Shown here: piece after piece, positions 10,246-17,753 of the stretch
Layout of the letters: each line of letters opens with the position of its first letter
Numbering within the stretch: position 1 is the stretch's first letter
Assembly (NCBI GenBank): GCA_016716405.1
Contig: JADJWK010000002.1
Coordinates: 62,001-126,000 of the forward strand
Origin: Candidatus Melainabacteria bacterium
Lineage (GTDB): Bacteria > Cyanobacteriota > Vampirovibrionia > Obscuribacterales > Obscuribacteraceae
Length of the DNA stretch: 64,000 nt
Direction: 5' to 3'
Made by a program: the position numbers and the translations under genes
Notes under the pieces: generated by a model
Database searches by the model: none
The model's input: the letters and a program-made list of their open reading frames with translations, nothing else
What the model was told of the DNA's origin: nothing

Positions 10246-11325
10246 ATGTGGATCTATGATGTTTTGCGGACAGGACTGGTACCGGACCCGGTGATACGGG
10301 CAGGCATCAAAGCGATGCTGGCCACCAAGCTCAGGGAGCTATCCCTGGCGGACCCCGGACTCGAGGCCGAGGCTCTGATGAGCTTTGTCGAAGAGCTCAA
10401 GGCGAGTCCCGTGGCGGTCCGAACCGAAAGCGCAAACGAGCAGCATTATGAGATGCCCACCAGTTTTTTCAAGCTGGTGCTCGGTCCTCATATGAAATAC
10501 AGCTCCGGATTCTGGACCGGTCCGGGCTGCGATCTCGAGGCGGCCGAGAAGAACATGCTCGAGCTCTACTGTCAGAGGGCCGGGCTGGAGAACGGTCAGA
10601 GCATAATGGATCTGGGCTGCGGTTGGGGCTCTTTCGCTCTCTTCGCGGCCAGGCGTTATCCGTCCTCTCGCATCACGGCCGTCTCTAACTCGCATAGCCA
10701 GCGTCTTTCCATCGAAGAGGAATGTCGCCGTCAGGGTCTCGGCAATCTGGAGGTGATTACTGCCGATATCAATCTGTTCGATACTGAGAGGCGTTTCGAC
10801 CGGATTGTCTCCATCGAGATGTTCGAGCATATGAAAAACTACCAGGCGCTTCTCCACAAGATATCCGGCTGGCTGGGTGATGACGGCAGGCTCTTCGTGC
10901 ATATCTTCACGCATGTCAAATATGCTTATCACTACGAGAACAGTGATGGCAACGACTGGCTGACCGAGCACTTCTTCACCGGCGGTACCATGCCTTCCGA
11001 TGACCTGCTTCTCTATTTCCAGCGCGACCTTTGCGTGGAGCGGCACTGGCGCGTGCCCGGTCATCACTACGAGAAGACTGCCAATGCCTGGTTGGCGAGA
11101 ATGGACAGGAACAAGACTCTGATCATGCCGATTCTCGAGGACACTTATGGAAAGGCTGAGGCAAAGACCTGGTGGATCTACTGGCGAGTGTTCTTCATGG
11201 CTTGCGCCGAGCTCTGGGGCTACCAGGGCGGCTCCCAGTGGATCGTCTCGCATTATCTATTCGCTCCCACCCGGTCGCGCCGATCGGTGGAGAGGTATCC
11301 TGCTGAAATTAGATCCCGGAGTTAA
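10246..11325 (+). CDS. second CFA-synthase-like SAM methyltransferase (coclaurine N-methyltransferase-like subgroup)
   Basis: About 359 aa. It shows a CFA-family core: NEQHYEMPTSFFKLVLGP, MKYSSGFW, SAM site IMDLGCGWGSFALFAA, IVSIEMFEHMKNY, and LFVHIFTHVKYAYHYE. A C-terminal half rich in aromatic residues (TWWIYWRVFFMACAELWGY) is typical of the subgroup that includes plant coclaurine N-methyltransferases and bacterial proteins near CFA genes. It differs clearly from the first CFA-type protein at 8158, so it probably has a different acceptor. The ATG at 10246 follows the DUF1295 stop by 13 bp with a GAGG upstream. The last codons (RSRS stop) fall inside the 163-bp direct repeat that begins at 11309, so its original C-terminus may have been altered by that rearrangement. 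Confidence 0.82.
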   Translation: MWIYDVLRTGLVPDPVIRAGIKAMLATKLRELSLADPGLEAEALMSFVEELKASPVAVRTESANEQHYEMPTSFFKLVLGPHMKYSSGFWTGPGCDLEAAEKNMLELYCQRAGLENGQSIMDLGCGWGSFALFAARRYPSSRITAVSNSHSQRLSIEEECRRQGLGNLEVITADINLFDTERRFDRIVSIEMFEHMKNYQALLHKISGWLGDDGRLFVHIFTHVKYAYHYENSDGNDWLTEHFFTGGTMPSDDLLLYFQRDLCVERHWRVPGHHYEKTANAWLARMDRNKTLIMPILEDTYGKAEAKTWWIYWRVFFMACAELWGYQGGSQWIVSHYLFAPTRSRRSVERYPAEIRSRS

Positions 11326-11471
11326 CACCATTCCCTTCGATTCTTGACACAGGCTTCCTATGATGGAGGCTGTCGGACGTATTACGAACGGAAAGCCGCC
11401 ATGATCAAGCAAATCATAGCCATTGTGTTGATTTATCTTTGCACGTCCCTGGCCTGGATGGTCCTGGGAGG
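11309..11471 (+). repeat. 163-bp perfect direct repeat, copy 1
   Basis: Identical base for base to 17591-17753, at a constant offset of 6282 bp. It covers the last codons of the methyltransferase gene, a spacer, and the first 24 codons of a creD-like gene that is intact only at the other copy. The flanking creD-like sequence on the right is far more diverged, so the perfect block has a sharp edge at 11471/11472. Confidence 0.95.
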
Positions 11472-11706
11472 CATCTCCTGATGGACGCGAGCAAGGTGGC
11501 TGTCGATCTCGAGTACCGGCAAAAGGGGCTTCTCTGGAATTCCACCTGTAAAGTCGATTTCGACGGAACTTATGAAGTCAGCAATCTGGAAAGTGATAAA
11601 AGGCTTGTTTAGCTGGAATTTGCTCTACCTGCCAGCGAGGCGATCTATGACGATCTGAAGATAATAATCGGGGACCGCGAGGTGATCAAGATCGATTCGG
11701 TGGACA
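11401..11706 (+). pseudogene. truncated creD-like gene fragment
   Basis: This is a degraded copy of the creD-like gene at 17683. It keeps the same ATG and first 24 codons, then lacks 184 bp (17754/17757-17940 of the intact gene are missing), which shifts the frame. It then follows the intact gene from 11475 (matching 17941 onward) to about 11705, with scattered substitutions, a 6-bp deletion near 11508 and an in-frame-equivalent stop (TAG at 11608-11611, where the intact copy has TCT). After 11706 it switches to an unrelated ATPase-derived fragment. No function is expected. Confidence 0.9.
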
Positions 11707-11764
11707 ACAAATCGAGACCGCTCCTCGACCGGTTGCTCCTCAGCTAGACTCTTCTCTGGTACTG
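11707..11764 (+). pseudogene. 58-bp fragment of the P-type ATPase gene
   Basis: A gap-free match to 3632-3689 inside the P-type ATPase gene at 1369 (roughly 80% identity by hand alignment), in the same orientation. It codes for the stretch around DKSRPLLDRMLL in the intact gene but is not in a usable frame here. It lies directly between the creD-like remnant and the copy of the desaturase upstream region. Confidence 0.85.
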
Positions 11765-11826
11765 AGGGCATTTTACCCGGGCGGCACCCTTAACTGTATC
11801 AGCCGGGCGAATGGTTTGTTGTCAGG
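11765..11826 (+). repeat. diverged copy of the desaturase upstream segment
   Basis: A gap-free match to 5031-5092 (about 52 of 62 bases by hand). It follows the ATPase fragment without a gap, although the two source segments are about 1.3 kb apart in the intact locus. It ends at a G8 run (11825-11832), where similarity to the intact locus stops. Confidence 0.85.
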
Positions 11827-11923
11827 GGGGGGCAAAATTCCTGATTCGAATCCACGCTCGAAGTATACTTATCGGAGTCGCATCGATGTATTCGCGATTC
11901 TCCGGAGGTTGCTATCCAGCGGA

Positions 11924-12586
11924 ATGAGCTCAACTAGGGACAAACCAGGACTTTACTCGTTTTCCGCGTTCGGCGTCCTTCTCGGTGCGCTTGTTCTAGC
12001 CTTTGCTCTTTTGGGATCGCTCAATATGCTCCCGGGAAGCGATTCAGGTAGCGATGCGCCAGCCGAGAAGTGGCAGTTGCATCTGACACCTGTGGACCTG
12101 AAGAGAGGGGACCCTGTGGCGGTCCACGAGACGATCTATCTACCGGTCTATGCTCACATCTATTATGCCGATAGAACTAAACTCCTCAATCTCGCCGAAA
12201 CCGTAAGCATTCGAAATACGGATATGGACTCCGCAATCATTTTGACATCGGTTCGCCATTACCGGACCGATGGCTCCCTGGTAAAGGACTATGTCACCAA
12301 ACCGCTTTCTATCGGTCCTCTGGCAACGGCTGATTACGTTGTCCCGGAGCACGATACCACAGGCGGCACCGGCGCCAATTTCATAATCGAGTGGGTATCC
12401 AGGCAGAAAGTCAGCGAGCCCATTACGGAATCTGTAATGGTGTACACAGGTTCCTCCCATAGCGTGTCATTCCTGTCGCGAGGGGTCGTGCTCAAGAGAG
12501 AAGAGGGCATTACTTTTGGCACAGGTACCTCCGGACCCGCTGATGTAACCAACCAGGAGTCAGCCAGCCGAGCAGACGAAAAATAG
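11924..12586 (+). CDS. DUF3124 family protein, membrane-anchored
   Basis: About 220 aa. There is one N-terminal hydrophobic segment (FGVLLGALVLAFALLGSL), then an extracytoplasmic domain with the DUF3124 pattern: YLPVYAHIYYADR, TVSIRNTD, SVRHYRTDG, KPLSIGPLATADYV, GGTGANFIIEW and ESVMVYTG. DUF3124 proteins occur in cyanobacteria and some proteobacteria and have no known function. The ATG at 11924 (GGAGG 15-20 bp upstream) is preferred over 11816, whose extra 36 residues run through the duplicated scar. It is the first gene of the AT-richer insert. Confidence 0.78.
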   Translation: MSSTRDKPGLYSFSAFGVLLGALVLAFALLGSLNMLPGSDSGSDAPAEKWQLHLTPVDLKRGDPVAVHETIYLPVYAHIYYADRTKLLNLAETVSIRNTDMDSAIILTSVRHYRTDGSLVKDYVTKPLSIGPLATADYVVPEHDTTGGTGANFIIEWVSRQKVSEPITESVMVYTGSSHSVSFLSRGVVLKREEGITFGTGTSGPADVTNQESASRADEK

Positions 12587-12625
12587 TTTGAAAGGATGAG
12601 GGATTCGGGATAATATGGAAGTAGC

Positions 12626-12970
12626 ATGCGAAAATGGAACATAGTCTTGTTTTTGTGTTCTTTCCTGGTTTTCCTGGAAGTCATTCCGGTATTGACCAGT
12701 GCCATTGAGAGCCGCTATTCGAGCGGGCAGTCTACCCTTACCGGGCAGGAGACATCAATCGAGCACCTGGCGCTTCTTTCAAAACAGCCGAAAATAGAAG
12801 CGAATCAGGCGTCAGAAGAATACAGGATTTCTAGAAATCAGACGCCAACGTTGAGCTTCGCTGGCCAGTCATTACTGTGCTACCGACCTGCAGGCTTCTG
12901 CGAGAGACTTCCCGCGCACTATTCGCGTGGATCGAAGCTCTGGCTGTTGCAGTGTAGCCTGCTCCTTTAA
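12626..12970 (+). CDS. short hypothetical exported protein, possibly degraded
   Basis: A 114-aa reading frame with a good signal-like N-terminus (KWNIVLFLCSFLVFLEVIPVL) and no recognised domain. The C-terminal third (CYRPAGFCERLPAHYSRG) has unusual composition and may be read-through of non-coding sequence, so the gene may be truncated. It sits between the DUF3124 and MgtE-like genes. The remaining 136 bp up to 13107 hold no other feature that I can support. Confidence 0.35.
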   Translation: MRKWNIVLFLCSFLVFLEVIPVLTSAIESRYSSGQSTLTGQETSIEHLALLSKQPKIEANQASEEYRISRNQTPTLSFAGQSLLCYRPAGFCERLPAHYSRGSKLWLLQCSLLL

Positions 12971-13106
12971 TACACACCTCCGTTCGATCACGTCCACTTT
13001 GTCACAACCTCCGTGAGCGCCAGCTCCTGTTGTTATGTGCAACTCGGTCGTGCGCCTGGCTCGCCGGGAGCCGGGCGGCGCGGCCCGAATATGGAAGGAG
13101 GAATCC

Positions 13107-14075
13107 GTGCCTCAATCTACGCAGGATTTCCTGCATCAATCGGTGCTGCAATTTGCAAGGATGGACATCCTGGTTCTTTCTCCCGATATGAACGTAGGTG
13201 AAGCTCTTGATCTTGTTCGGGCTAGCCTGTCGAGTGGCGACTCAACATACTTGTATGTGTCCGATACGGATGGCCGCTTTCTAGGCACAGTCTCGACCAA
13301 AAATCTTCTGCTATCACCGGCGGAAAGAATCATTAGGGAGATCATGCAGATAGAGGCAATTATACTGCCGGAGCACGCAACAGTGATGCAGGCCCGCAAG
13401 ATGTTTGCGAGCCACAATCTGCAGGCTTTCCCCGTGGTCAGCAGGGAGGGTCTTCTCCTCGGGGTCGTTGACAGCAGTCTCTGGGATGGAGAGAAGCTAC
13501 CGCTGGCGGTAGTCGAAGGTTTTTCTCCTGGAATCGAGTCTGACTCCAGGCAGTTCCTTTTCGATACCCTGCGCTTTCGCTTCTCATGGCTTCTAGTCAC
13601 GATTTTCGGTGGTATCTGCTGTTATGTCATTGCTTCTCACTTTGACACGACGATCGAGGCCATGGATGAATTGCCGTTGTTCCTGGTACTGGTGCTCGGA
13701 CTTGGTGAAAATGTCTCTATTCAAGCGATGACTTCTGTCTTGCGCCATCAGAATCAGACATCATCGCCGCGCGAATTGCTGGGTCTTTTGAGGAAAGAGC
13801 TAATCGCAGCCACCCTTCTAGCTTCTGTTTGCAGCATGCTTGTCACTTATCTTGTGCATTTTCGTGGCGATCAGGTTCTTTCAAAAATCATTTGCGTAAC
13901 CACAGGTATCTCAGTCGTCACCGCGTCAATTGTCGGGTTTCTGGTCCCTGTATTCTTCAGTCGAATGTTCAAAACCGGTCCTGCGGCTGGGCCATTCGTG
14001 CTGGCTATTTCCGACCTTATAACACTCCTTATTTTCCTTTGCGCGGCCAGCCTTTTAGGTTCAGGACCTGGCTGA
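13107..14075 (+). CDS. MgtE-like Mg2+ transporter lacking the N-terminal domain
   Basis: About 322 aa. Two CBS motifs come first (residues roughly 15-130, for example STYLYVSDTDGRFLGTVS and LQAFPVVSREGLLLGVVD), then about five TM helices from residue 160. The membrane part resembles MgtE: ENVSIQAMTSVLRH matches the family's GN-x-GSQ helix region, and KTGPAAGPFVLAISDLITLLIF matches the DPA-x-x-SGPF-x-T-x-x-D signature. The usual N-terminal superhelical MgtE_N domain is missing and the signature residues are altered, so transport of Mg2+ or Co2+ is only inferred. The GTG at 13107 has a strong AAGGAGG 6 bp upstream. The Kef-like gene follows 10 bp later, so they are likely one operon. Confidence 0.72.
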   Translation: MPQSTQDFLHQSVLQFARMDILVLSPDMNVGEALDLVRASLSSGDSTYLYVSDTDGRFLGTVSTKNLLLSPAERIIREIMQIEAIILPEHATVMQARKMFASHNLQAFPVVSREGLLLGVVDSSLWDGEKLPLAVVEGFSPGIESDSRQFLFDTLRFRFSWLLVTIFGGICCYVIASHFDTTIEAMDELPLFLVLVLGLGENVSIQAMTSVLRHQNQTSSPRELLGLLRKELIAATLLASVCSMLVTYLVHFRGDQVLSKIICVTTGISVVTASIVGFLVPVFFSRMFKTGPAAGPFVLAISDLITLLIFLCAASLLGSGPG

Positions 14076-14085
14076 GTGTTACACA

Positions 14086-16089
14086 ATGAATGATCTAGCC
14101 CTTATTCAAGACCTGACATTAATATGGATTTCTGCTCTAGTAATGGGGCACATCTGTATTCGCCTCAAACAACCGGTTATAGCAGGCTACATTCTCGCCG
14201 GCGTTCTCGTCGGCCCGCATGGACTCAGATGGATCAATCAGCCGGATCAGATAGAGGTCCTTGCGGAGTTCGGTGTTGCCATGCTCCTGTTCGCTCTTGG
14301 CGTGGACCTCTCATTGAAGCAGGTCATATCTTCAGCTCGCCGAATTCTGTCCGCAGGCGTCAGTCAAATTATCCTCAGTCTGGCGGTGGGATGGGTTAGC
14401 GCGTGGCTTGCCGGACTGGTAAGGAGTCCGGCTGAAGGATTCCTTTTCGGCAGCATTTGCGCAATTTCAAGTAGCGTCGTCATTTCGAAGACTCTACTTG
14501 ATCGGGGTGAGCTGGACTCCATACATGGACGAATCTTGATCCCACTTGCCTTGGTTCAGGATCTGAGCCTGGTCGTAATCATTCCCTTTCTTCCCGTGCT
14601 CAGCCATACAGGCAGCAGTGACAGCTCGGGAATATTAGTTGCGGCCTTGAAGGCCGTCGCTTTTGCAGCGATAGTGGTAATTGGGGCAACCAGGGTGATT
14701 CCGCCAGTTCTTGCAAGGGCGGCAAAAACCAATGCTAAAGAAATCTTTCTGCTTTCAATTCTGGTGCTCTGCCTCTCGATCGCTCTTCTCAGCCAGGCAT
14801 TTGGCATGTCTATAGCACTTGGAGCCTTCCTGGCAGGTCTTATGATGAGCGAGTCTACATACGCTCATCAAGCCCTGACCGACGTATCTCCTCTCCGGGA
14901 TATCTTCTCGATTATTTTCTTCGTGTCTGTTGGCATGCTCCTTGATCCCCTTTTCATTTCTAACCACTGGTTGGATGTTGGTATCTTTGTAATTTGCCTG
15001 ATAGCTGGCAAGGCTGTAATCGGAGCGCTGTGTGCCCTGCTTGCCACCAGCAATCTTCGTAGCGCCATTCTTGTTGGAGTTGGTCTCAGCCAGATCGGAG
15101 AGTTCTCCTTTGTCCTCCTGACTCTTGGTTATCGGGCCGGTTTGCTCAGCGACTCGATATACAACCTTTTCTTTGCAGGGGCTATTGTCTCCATGGTCGC
15201 AAGCCCGGTGCTCATGGGTATCACTCCGCGATTGCTGAGAAGTCATTTCAAAAACAGTGCTGAGTCGCCTCCGGAGTCAGGACGGCTTGATCTGCAAGAA
15301 CATGTAATCGTCTGCGGCTTCGGACGGATCGGGAGGAACCTCGGACATATCCTGGAAGCATTCCAGATTCCCTTTCTTGTCATTGAGCTGAACGCCAGTA
15401 TTATCGAGGATCTGGCTATTCAGGGGATACCGCATATCTACGGCGATGCTATGAACAAGTTGGTACTCACCAAGGCTCAGTTGAGCCAAGCCTCCATTCT
15501 CGTACTTTCTATGTCGGATCCCCTTTCGAGCGAGGCAATCGCAGCCTTTGCCAGGCTCACCAATCCCGCCATAAAGGTCATAGCCCGTGCGCACAGGCAT
15601 GACGAAATCAGGCTTTTTCGATCTGCTGGTGTAAATGCTGTTGTGCAGCCAGAGTTCGAAGCAAGTATCGAGATTACCAGGTTGGTTCTGCATGGGCTCA
15701 ACAGACCATTCAATGAGGTTCATCATGCACTCAATGTCATCCGATCCAGGCGGTATGCAATCTTCCAACCGGACATCGATGCGATGGAGCCCAGCGCATA
15801 TGTTGAGTTTTCGGGCGAGCAGATGGGTCTCTGGTTCTCTGTAGACTCTGTGGAACTGCACAGTCGAAGCCTCGCCGACCTCGATTTTAGAGCTCGAACA
15901 GGAGCCACAGTGGCCGCTGTTCGGCGTGATGGAGCAACCTTCGCTTTTCCGGAGCCAACCTTCAAGCTCGAGTGTAATGACCAGATCTACGCTGTAGGAA
16001 AGTGCGAGCAGTTAGAGCGCCTGCAGGAACGCTTCCCTCTTTCACCGGTTTCCGAATCGACAAGTCCAATCACGGAGGGACAGAAATGA
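14086..16089 (+). CDS. CPA2-type K+/H+ (Kef/Ybal-like) antiporter with RCK domain
   Basis: A 667-aa protein. Residues about 1-390 form a Na+/H+ exchanger domain of the CPA2 family with about 12 TM segments (KQPVIAGYILAGVLVGP; LDRGELDSIHG; GAFLAGLMMSES). From about residue 403 there is a TrkA_N/RCK NAD-binding domain (HVIVCGFGRIGRNLG, G411 onward), then a TrkA_C-like domain ending near YAVGKCEQL. The family exports K+ in exchange for H+ and is gated by nucleotides at the RCK domain. It overlaps the lipoprotein gene (ATGA). No KefF/KefG partner is present. Confidence 0.88.
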   Translation: MNDLALIQDLTLIWISALVMGHICIRLKQPVIAGYILAGVLVGPHGLRWINQPDQIEVLAEFGVAMLLFALGVDLSLKQVISSARRILSAGVSQIILSLAVGWVSAWLAGLVRSPAEGFLFGSICAISSSVVISKTLLDRGELDSIHGRILIPLALVQDLSLVVIIPFLPVLSHTGSSDSSGILVAALKAVAFAAIVVIGATRVIPPVLARAAKTNAKEIFLLSILVLCLSIALLSQAFGMSIALGAFLAGLMMSESTYAHQALTDVSPLRDIFSIIFFVSVGMLLDPLFISNHWLDVGIFVICLIAGKAVIGALCALLATSNLRSAILVGVGLSQIGEFSFVLLTLGYRAGLLSDSIYNLFFAGAIVSMVASPVLMGITPRLLRSHFKNSAESPPESGRLDLQEHVIVCGFGRIGRNLGHILEAFQIPFLVIELNASIIEDLAIQGIPHIYGDAMNKLVLTKAQLSQASILVLSMSDPLSSEAIAAFARLTNPAIKVIARAHRHDEIRLFRSAGVNAVVQPEFEASIEITRLVLHGLNRPFNEVHHALNVIRSRRYAIFQPDIDAMEPSAYVEFSGEQMGLWFSVDSVELHSRSLADLDFRARTGATVAAVRRDGATFAFPEPTFKLECNDQIYAVGKCEQLERLQERFPLSPVSESTSPITEGQK

Positions 16090-16643
16090 AATCCCTCAAT
16101 CGAGTATGTAAAGGAGTCAGCCTCCTCGTTGTTTTAGTGTATGCAGCTACCATCCTGGCCGCTTGTTCGAAACCAGAAACCGAGTTATTGGATAGCCTCG
16201 ATTTGAATCAGATCTTGCTCGACGATATGGGCGTCCAGCTCAGGCCTGCCCTTCATGTCCGCATGCTCGAGAACATGGCAAATCGAAACCCGAGCCAGGA
16301 TACCGATCTGGCATCCCGTCTTTACACTGGCTCCGGAGTAGAGGTGAGCCGGAAGAAGTCTAAAGGAATGTTCGAAAGAGCTGCAAGAAGAAATGACACC
16401 AAGGCTCAGTTCTGTCTTGCGATCCTTTATCTCAATGAGGAGACAATTGCCAAAGATCCAGTGCTGGCGATGAAGTGGTTGCTCATAGCAGCGCACGGAA
16501 CCGGCCGATACGCTACTCTGGCGGAAAGGGCCCGATCCGAGCTCGCCCAAGTGCTATCAGTGTCCGATCTCAATACTGCGGAGTATCAAGCGAATCAGTG
16601 GCTTTTGCTCAACTACCCATCGAAGGCGGCATTCCATGAATAA
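16086..16643 (+). CDS. Sel1-repeat lipoprotein
   Basis: About 185 aa starting at ATG 16086, which overlaps the antiporter stop by 4 bp. A lipoprotein signal is clear (VLVYAATILAAC). Residues about 95-150 form Sel1/TPR-like helices: AARRNDTKAQFCLAILYL and AMKWLLIAAHGTGRYA. Sel1 proteins act as scaffolds. Coupling to the antiporter suggests an envelope partner of that transporter, but this is inference. It overlaps the next small gene by 8 bp. Confidence 0.65.
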   Translation: MKSLNRVCKGVSLLVVLVYAATILAACSKPETELLDSLDLNQILLDDMGVQLRPALHVRMLENMANRNPSQDTDLASRLYTGSGVEVSRKKSKGMFERAARRNDTKAQFCLAILYLNEETIAKDPVLAMKWLLIAAHGTGRYATLAERARSELAQVLSVSDLNTAEYQANQWLLLNYPSKAAFHE

Positions 16644-16827
16644 GACACGAAGGGAGATATTACTTATGGGTGGTTCGATGCTTCTTTCTCCAATACTGGC
16701 CTGTTTGATTGCCTTCCCATTTTTTGATCATTCCAATCCTCTCGTACCGATCGGAATTGGTTCTGTGGCTGGGATGTCGGTTTTTCTTGGTGCGCTTGCT
16801 CTCAACTCCAGAGGAAAAATGAAATGA
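16636..16827 (+). CDS. small membrane protein, 63 aa
   Basis: Two hydrophobic segments (LLMGGSMLLSPILACLIAFPFF and IGIGSVAGMSVFLGALAL) with a positive N-terminus (MNKTRRE). It is translationally coupled on both sides: 8-bp overlap with the lipoprotein gene and ATGA overlap with the next. No family is recognised. It is likely an accessory membrane subunit or just a coupled small protein. Confidence 0.5.
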   Translation: MNKTRREILLMGGSMLLSPILACLIAFPFFDHSNPLVPIGIGSVAGMSVFLGALALNSRGKMK

Positions 16828-16925
16828 CTACCGAATCAAAGGATCTTCTCAAGATCGTGCTCCTATGTTTGGTTTGCGCCATCGTTCTGGGCTTCGGTCT
16901 CTGGTATGCAGCTACTTGCTCCTGA
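16824..16925 (+). CDS. 33-aa single-span membrane microprotein
   Basis: ATG at 16824 overlaps the previous stop as ATGA, and the frame ends with TGA at 16923-16925. The product begins MTTESKDLLK, then has one hydrophobic helix (IVLLCLVCAIVLGFGLWYA). Its size and topology resemble small regulatory subunits of transporters, but there is no family match I can name. The translational coupling supports it being real. Confidence 0.45.
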   Translation: MTTESKDLLKIVLLCLVCAIVLGFGLWYAATCS

Positions 16926-17091
16926 GGCGTTTTGTCCAAAGTTCTGCCGATTTTCCTTTTATGAAATCGATGATCTCGTAATTACCCACCGGAGGATAAT
17001 AGCTGAAGCGGGCATAACAGCCGAGGAGATTATCCAGGAGGCAGAGAGTATTCGTGAAGATCGCCTGACTGAACGGTATACTGATCTCTAA
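16906..17091 (+). CDS. antitoxin-like small protein of a PIN module
   Basis: A 61-aa frame whose C-terminal half (RRIIAEAGITAEEIIQEAESIRED) looks like the charged helical tail of VapB-type antitoxins. Its stop overlaps the start of the PIN-domain frame by one base (TAATG), the usual coupling of toxin-antitoxin pairs. The N-terminal part (QLLAPEAFCPKFC) does not look like a DNA-binding domain and overlaps the microprotein gene, so the true N-terminus may be lost. The toxin is broken, so the antitoxin may be drifting. Confidence 0.4.
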   Translation: MQLLAPEAFCPKFCRFSFYEIDDLVITHRRIIAEAGITAEEIIQEAESIREDRLTERYTDL

Positions 17092-17560
17092 TGACACCGG
17101 TCTTGTTTGCCGATTCGAATGTGCTTATCGAAGCACCAGTAATTCCAGGGGCGGCTTCCTATATTGTTAGCGAAATGGTGGCTCGAGGCGCTTTTGACCT
17201 GGCTACCTGTCAGCTTTGCGTAGATGACACTGAACAGGCGATTATCTGCAAGCTGGAGTCAAACCCTGATGCGTTGGGCGAAATATTGAGGCCTGGGAGC
17301 AGCTCAAAATCGATACCCGTCTGATAGTCTTAGAGAATCCAGATTCCGAAACAGTGATGGCGATCCGCGATAAGTATCTCGGTATCATGCGTCATAAGGC
17401 GGATATACCGGTTCTTGCTGCTGCACTTTCTATGAATCCGCCTCCCAGTCTGCTCCTGTCTGATAAGCGCAATCATTTCAATGATCGAGTAGCCAATCGA
17501 TCTGGTATCAGAATATGCTCCTGTCAGGAGTTTTTGGAAATCATCTCGGAAGTGCTTTGA
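17091..17560 (+). pseudogene. PIN-domain toxin (VapC-like), frameshifted
   Basis: The first frame (from 17091) starts with LFADSNVLIEA, the first acidic strand of a PIN nuclease, and has YIVSEMVARG. It loses frame near 17276-17285. A second frame, readable from about 17282 (EAWEQLKIDTRLIVLENP) to 17560, carries the rest: KADIPVLAAALSMNP and LLLSDKRNHFND, matching the third and fourth PIN acidic positions. Joined, the two parts make a standard-length PIN domain of about 155 aa. A single-base change near 17280 explains the break. It is either an inactive toxin or a sequencing error. Confidence 0.65.
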
Positions 17561-17590
17561 CTTCAATGATCACCTGAGCTTCGATCCGGA

Positions 17591-17753
17591 TTAGATCCCG
17601 GAGTTAACACCATTCCCTTCGATTCTTGACACAGGCTTCCTATGATGGAGGCTGTCGGACGTATTACGAACGGAAAGCCGCCATGATCAAGCAAATCATA
17701 GCCATTGTGTTGATTTATCTTTGCACGTCCCTGGCCTGGATGGTCCTGGGAGG
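17591..17753 (+). repeat. 163-bp perfect direct repeat, copy 2
   Basis: Identical to 11309-11471. Here it comprises the spacer upstream of the intact creD-like gene and its first codons. The two copies bracket the DUF3124-to-PIN insert. Confidence 0.95.

Noticed and set aside
11336..11380. promoter with TTGACA and TATGAT in the direct repeat
   Set aside because: The two elements are only about 9 bp apart, not the 16-18 bp needed.
11825..11832. G8 tract in the scar as a switch for the DUF3124 gene
   Set aside because: It lies upstream of the chosen start at 11924 and only affects a doubtful N-terminal extension.
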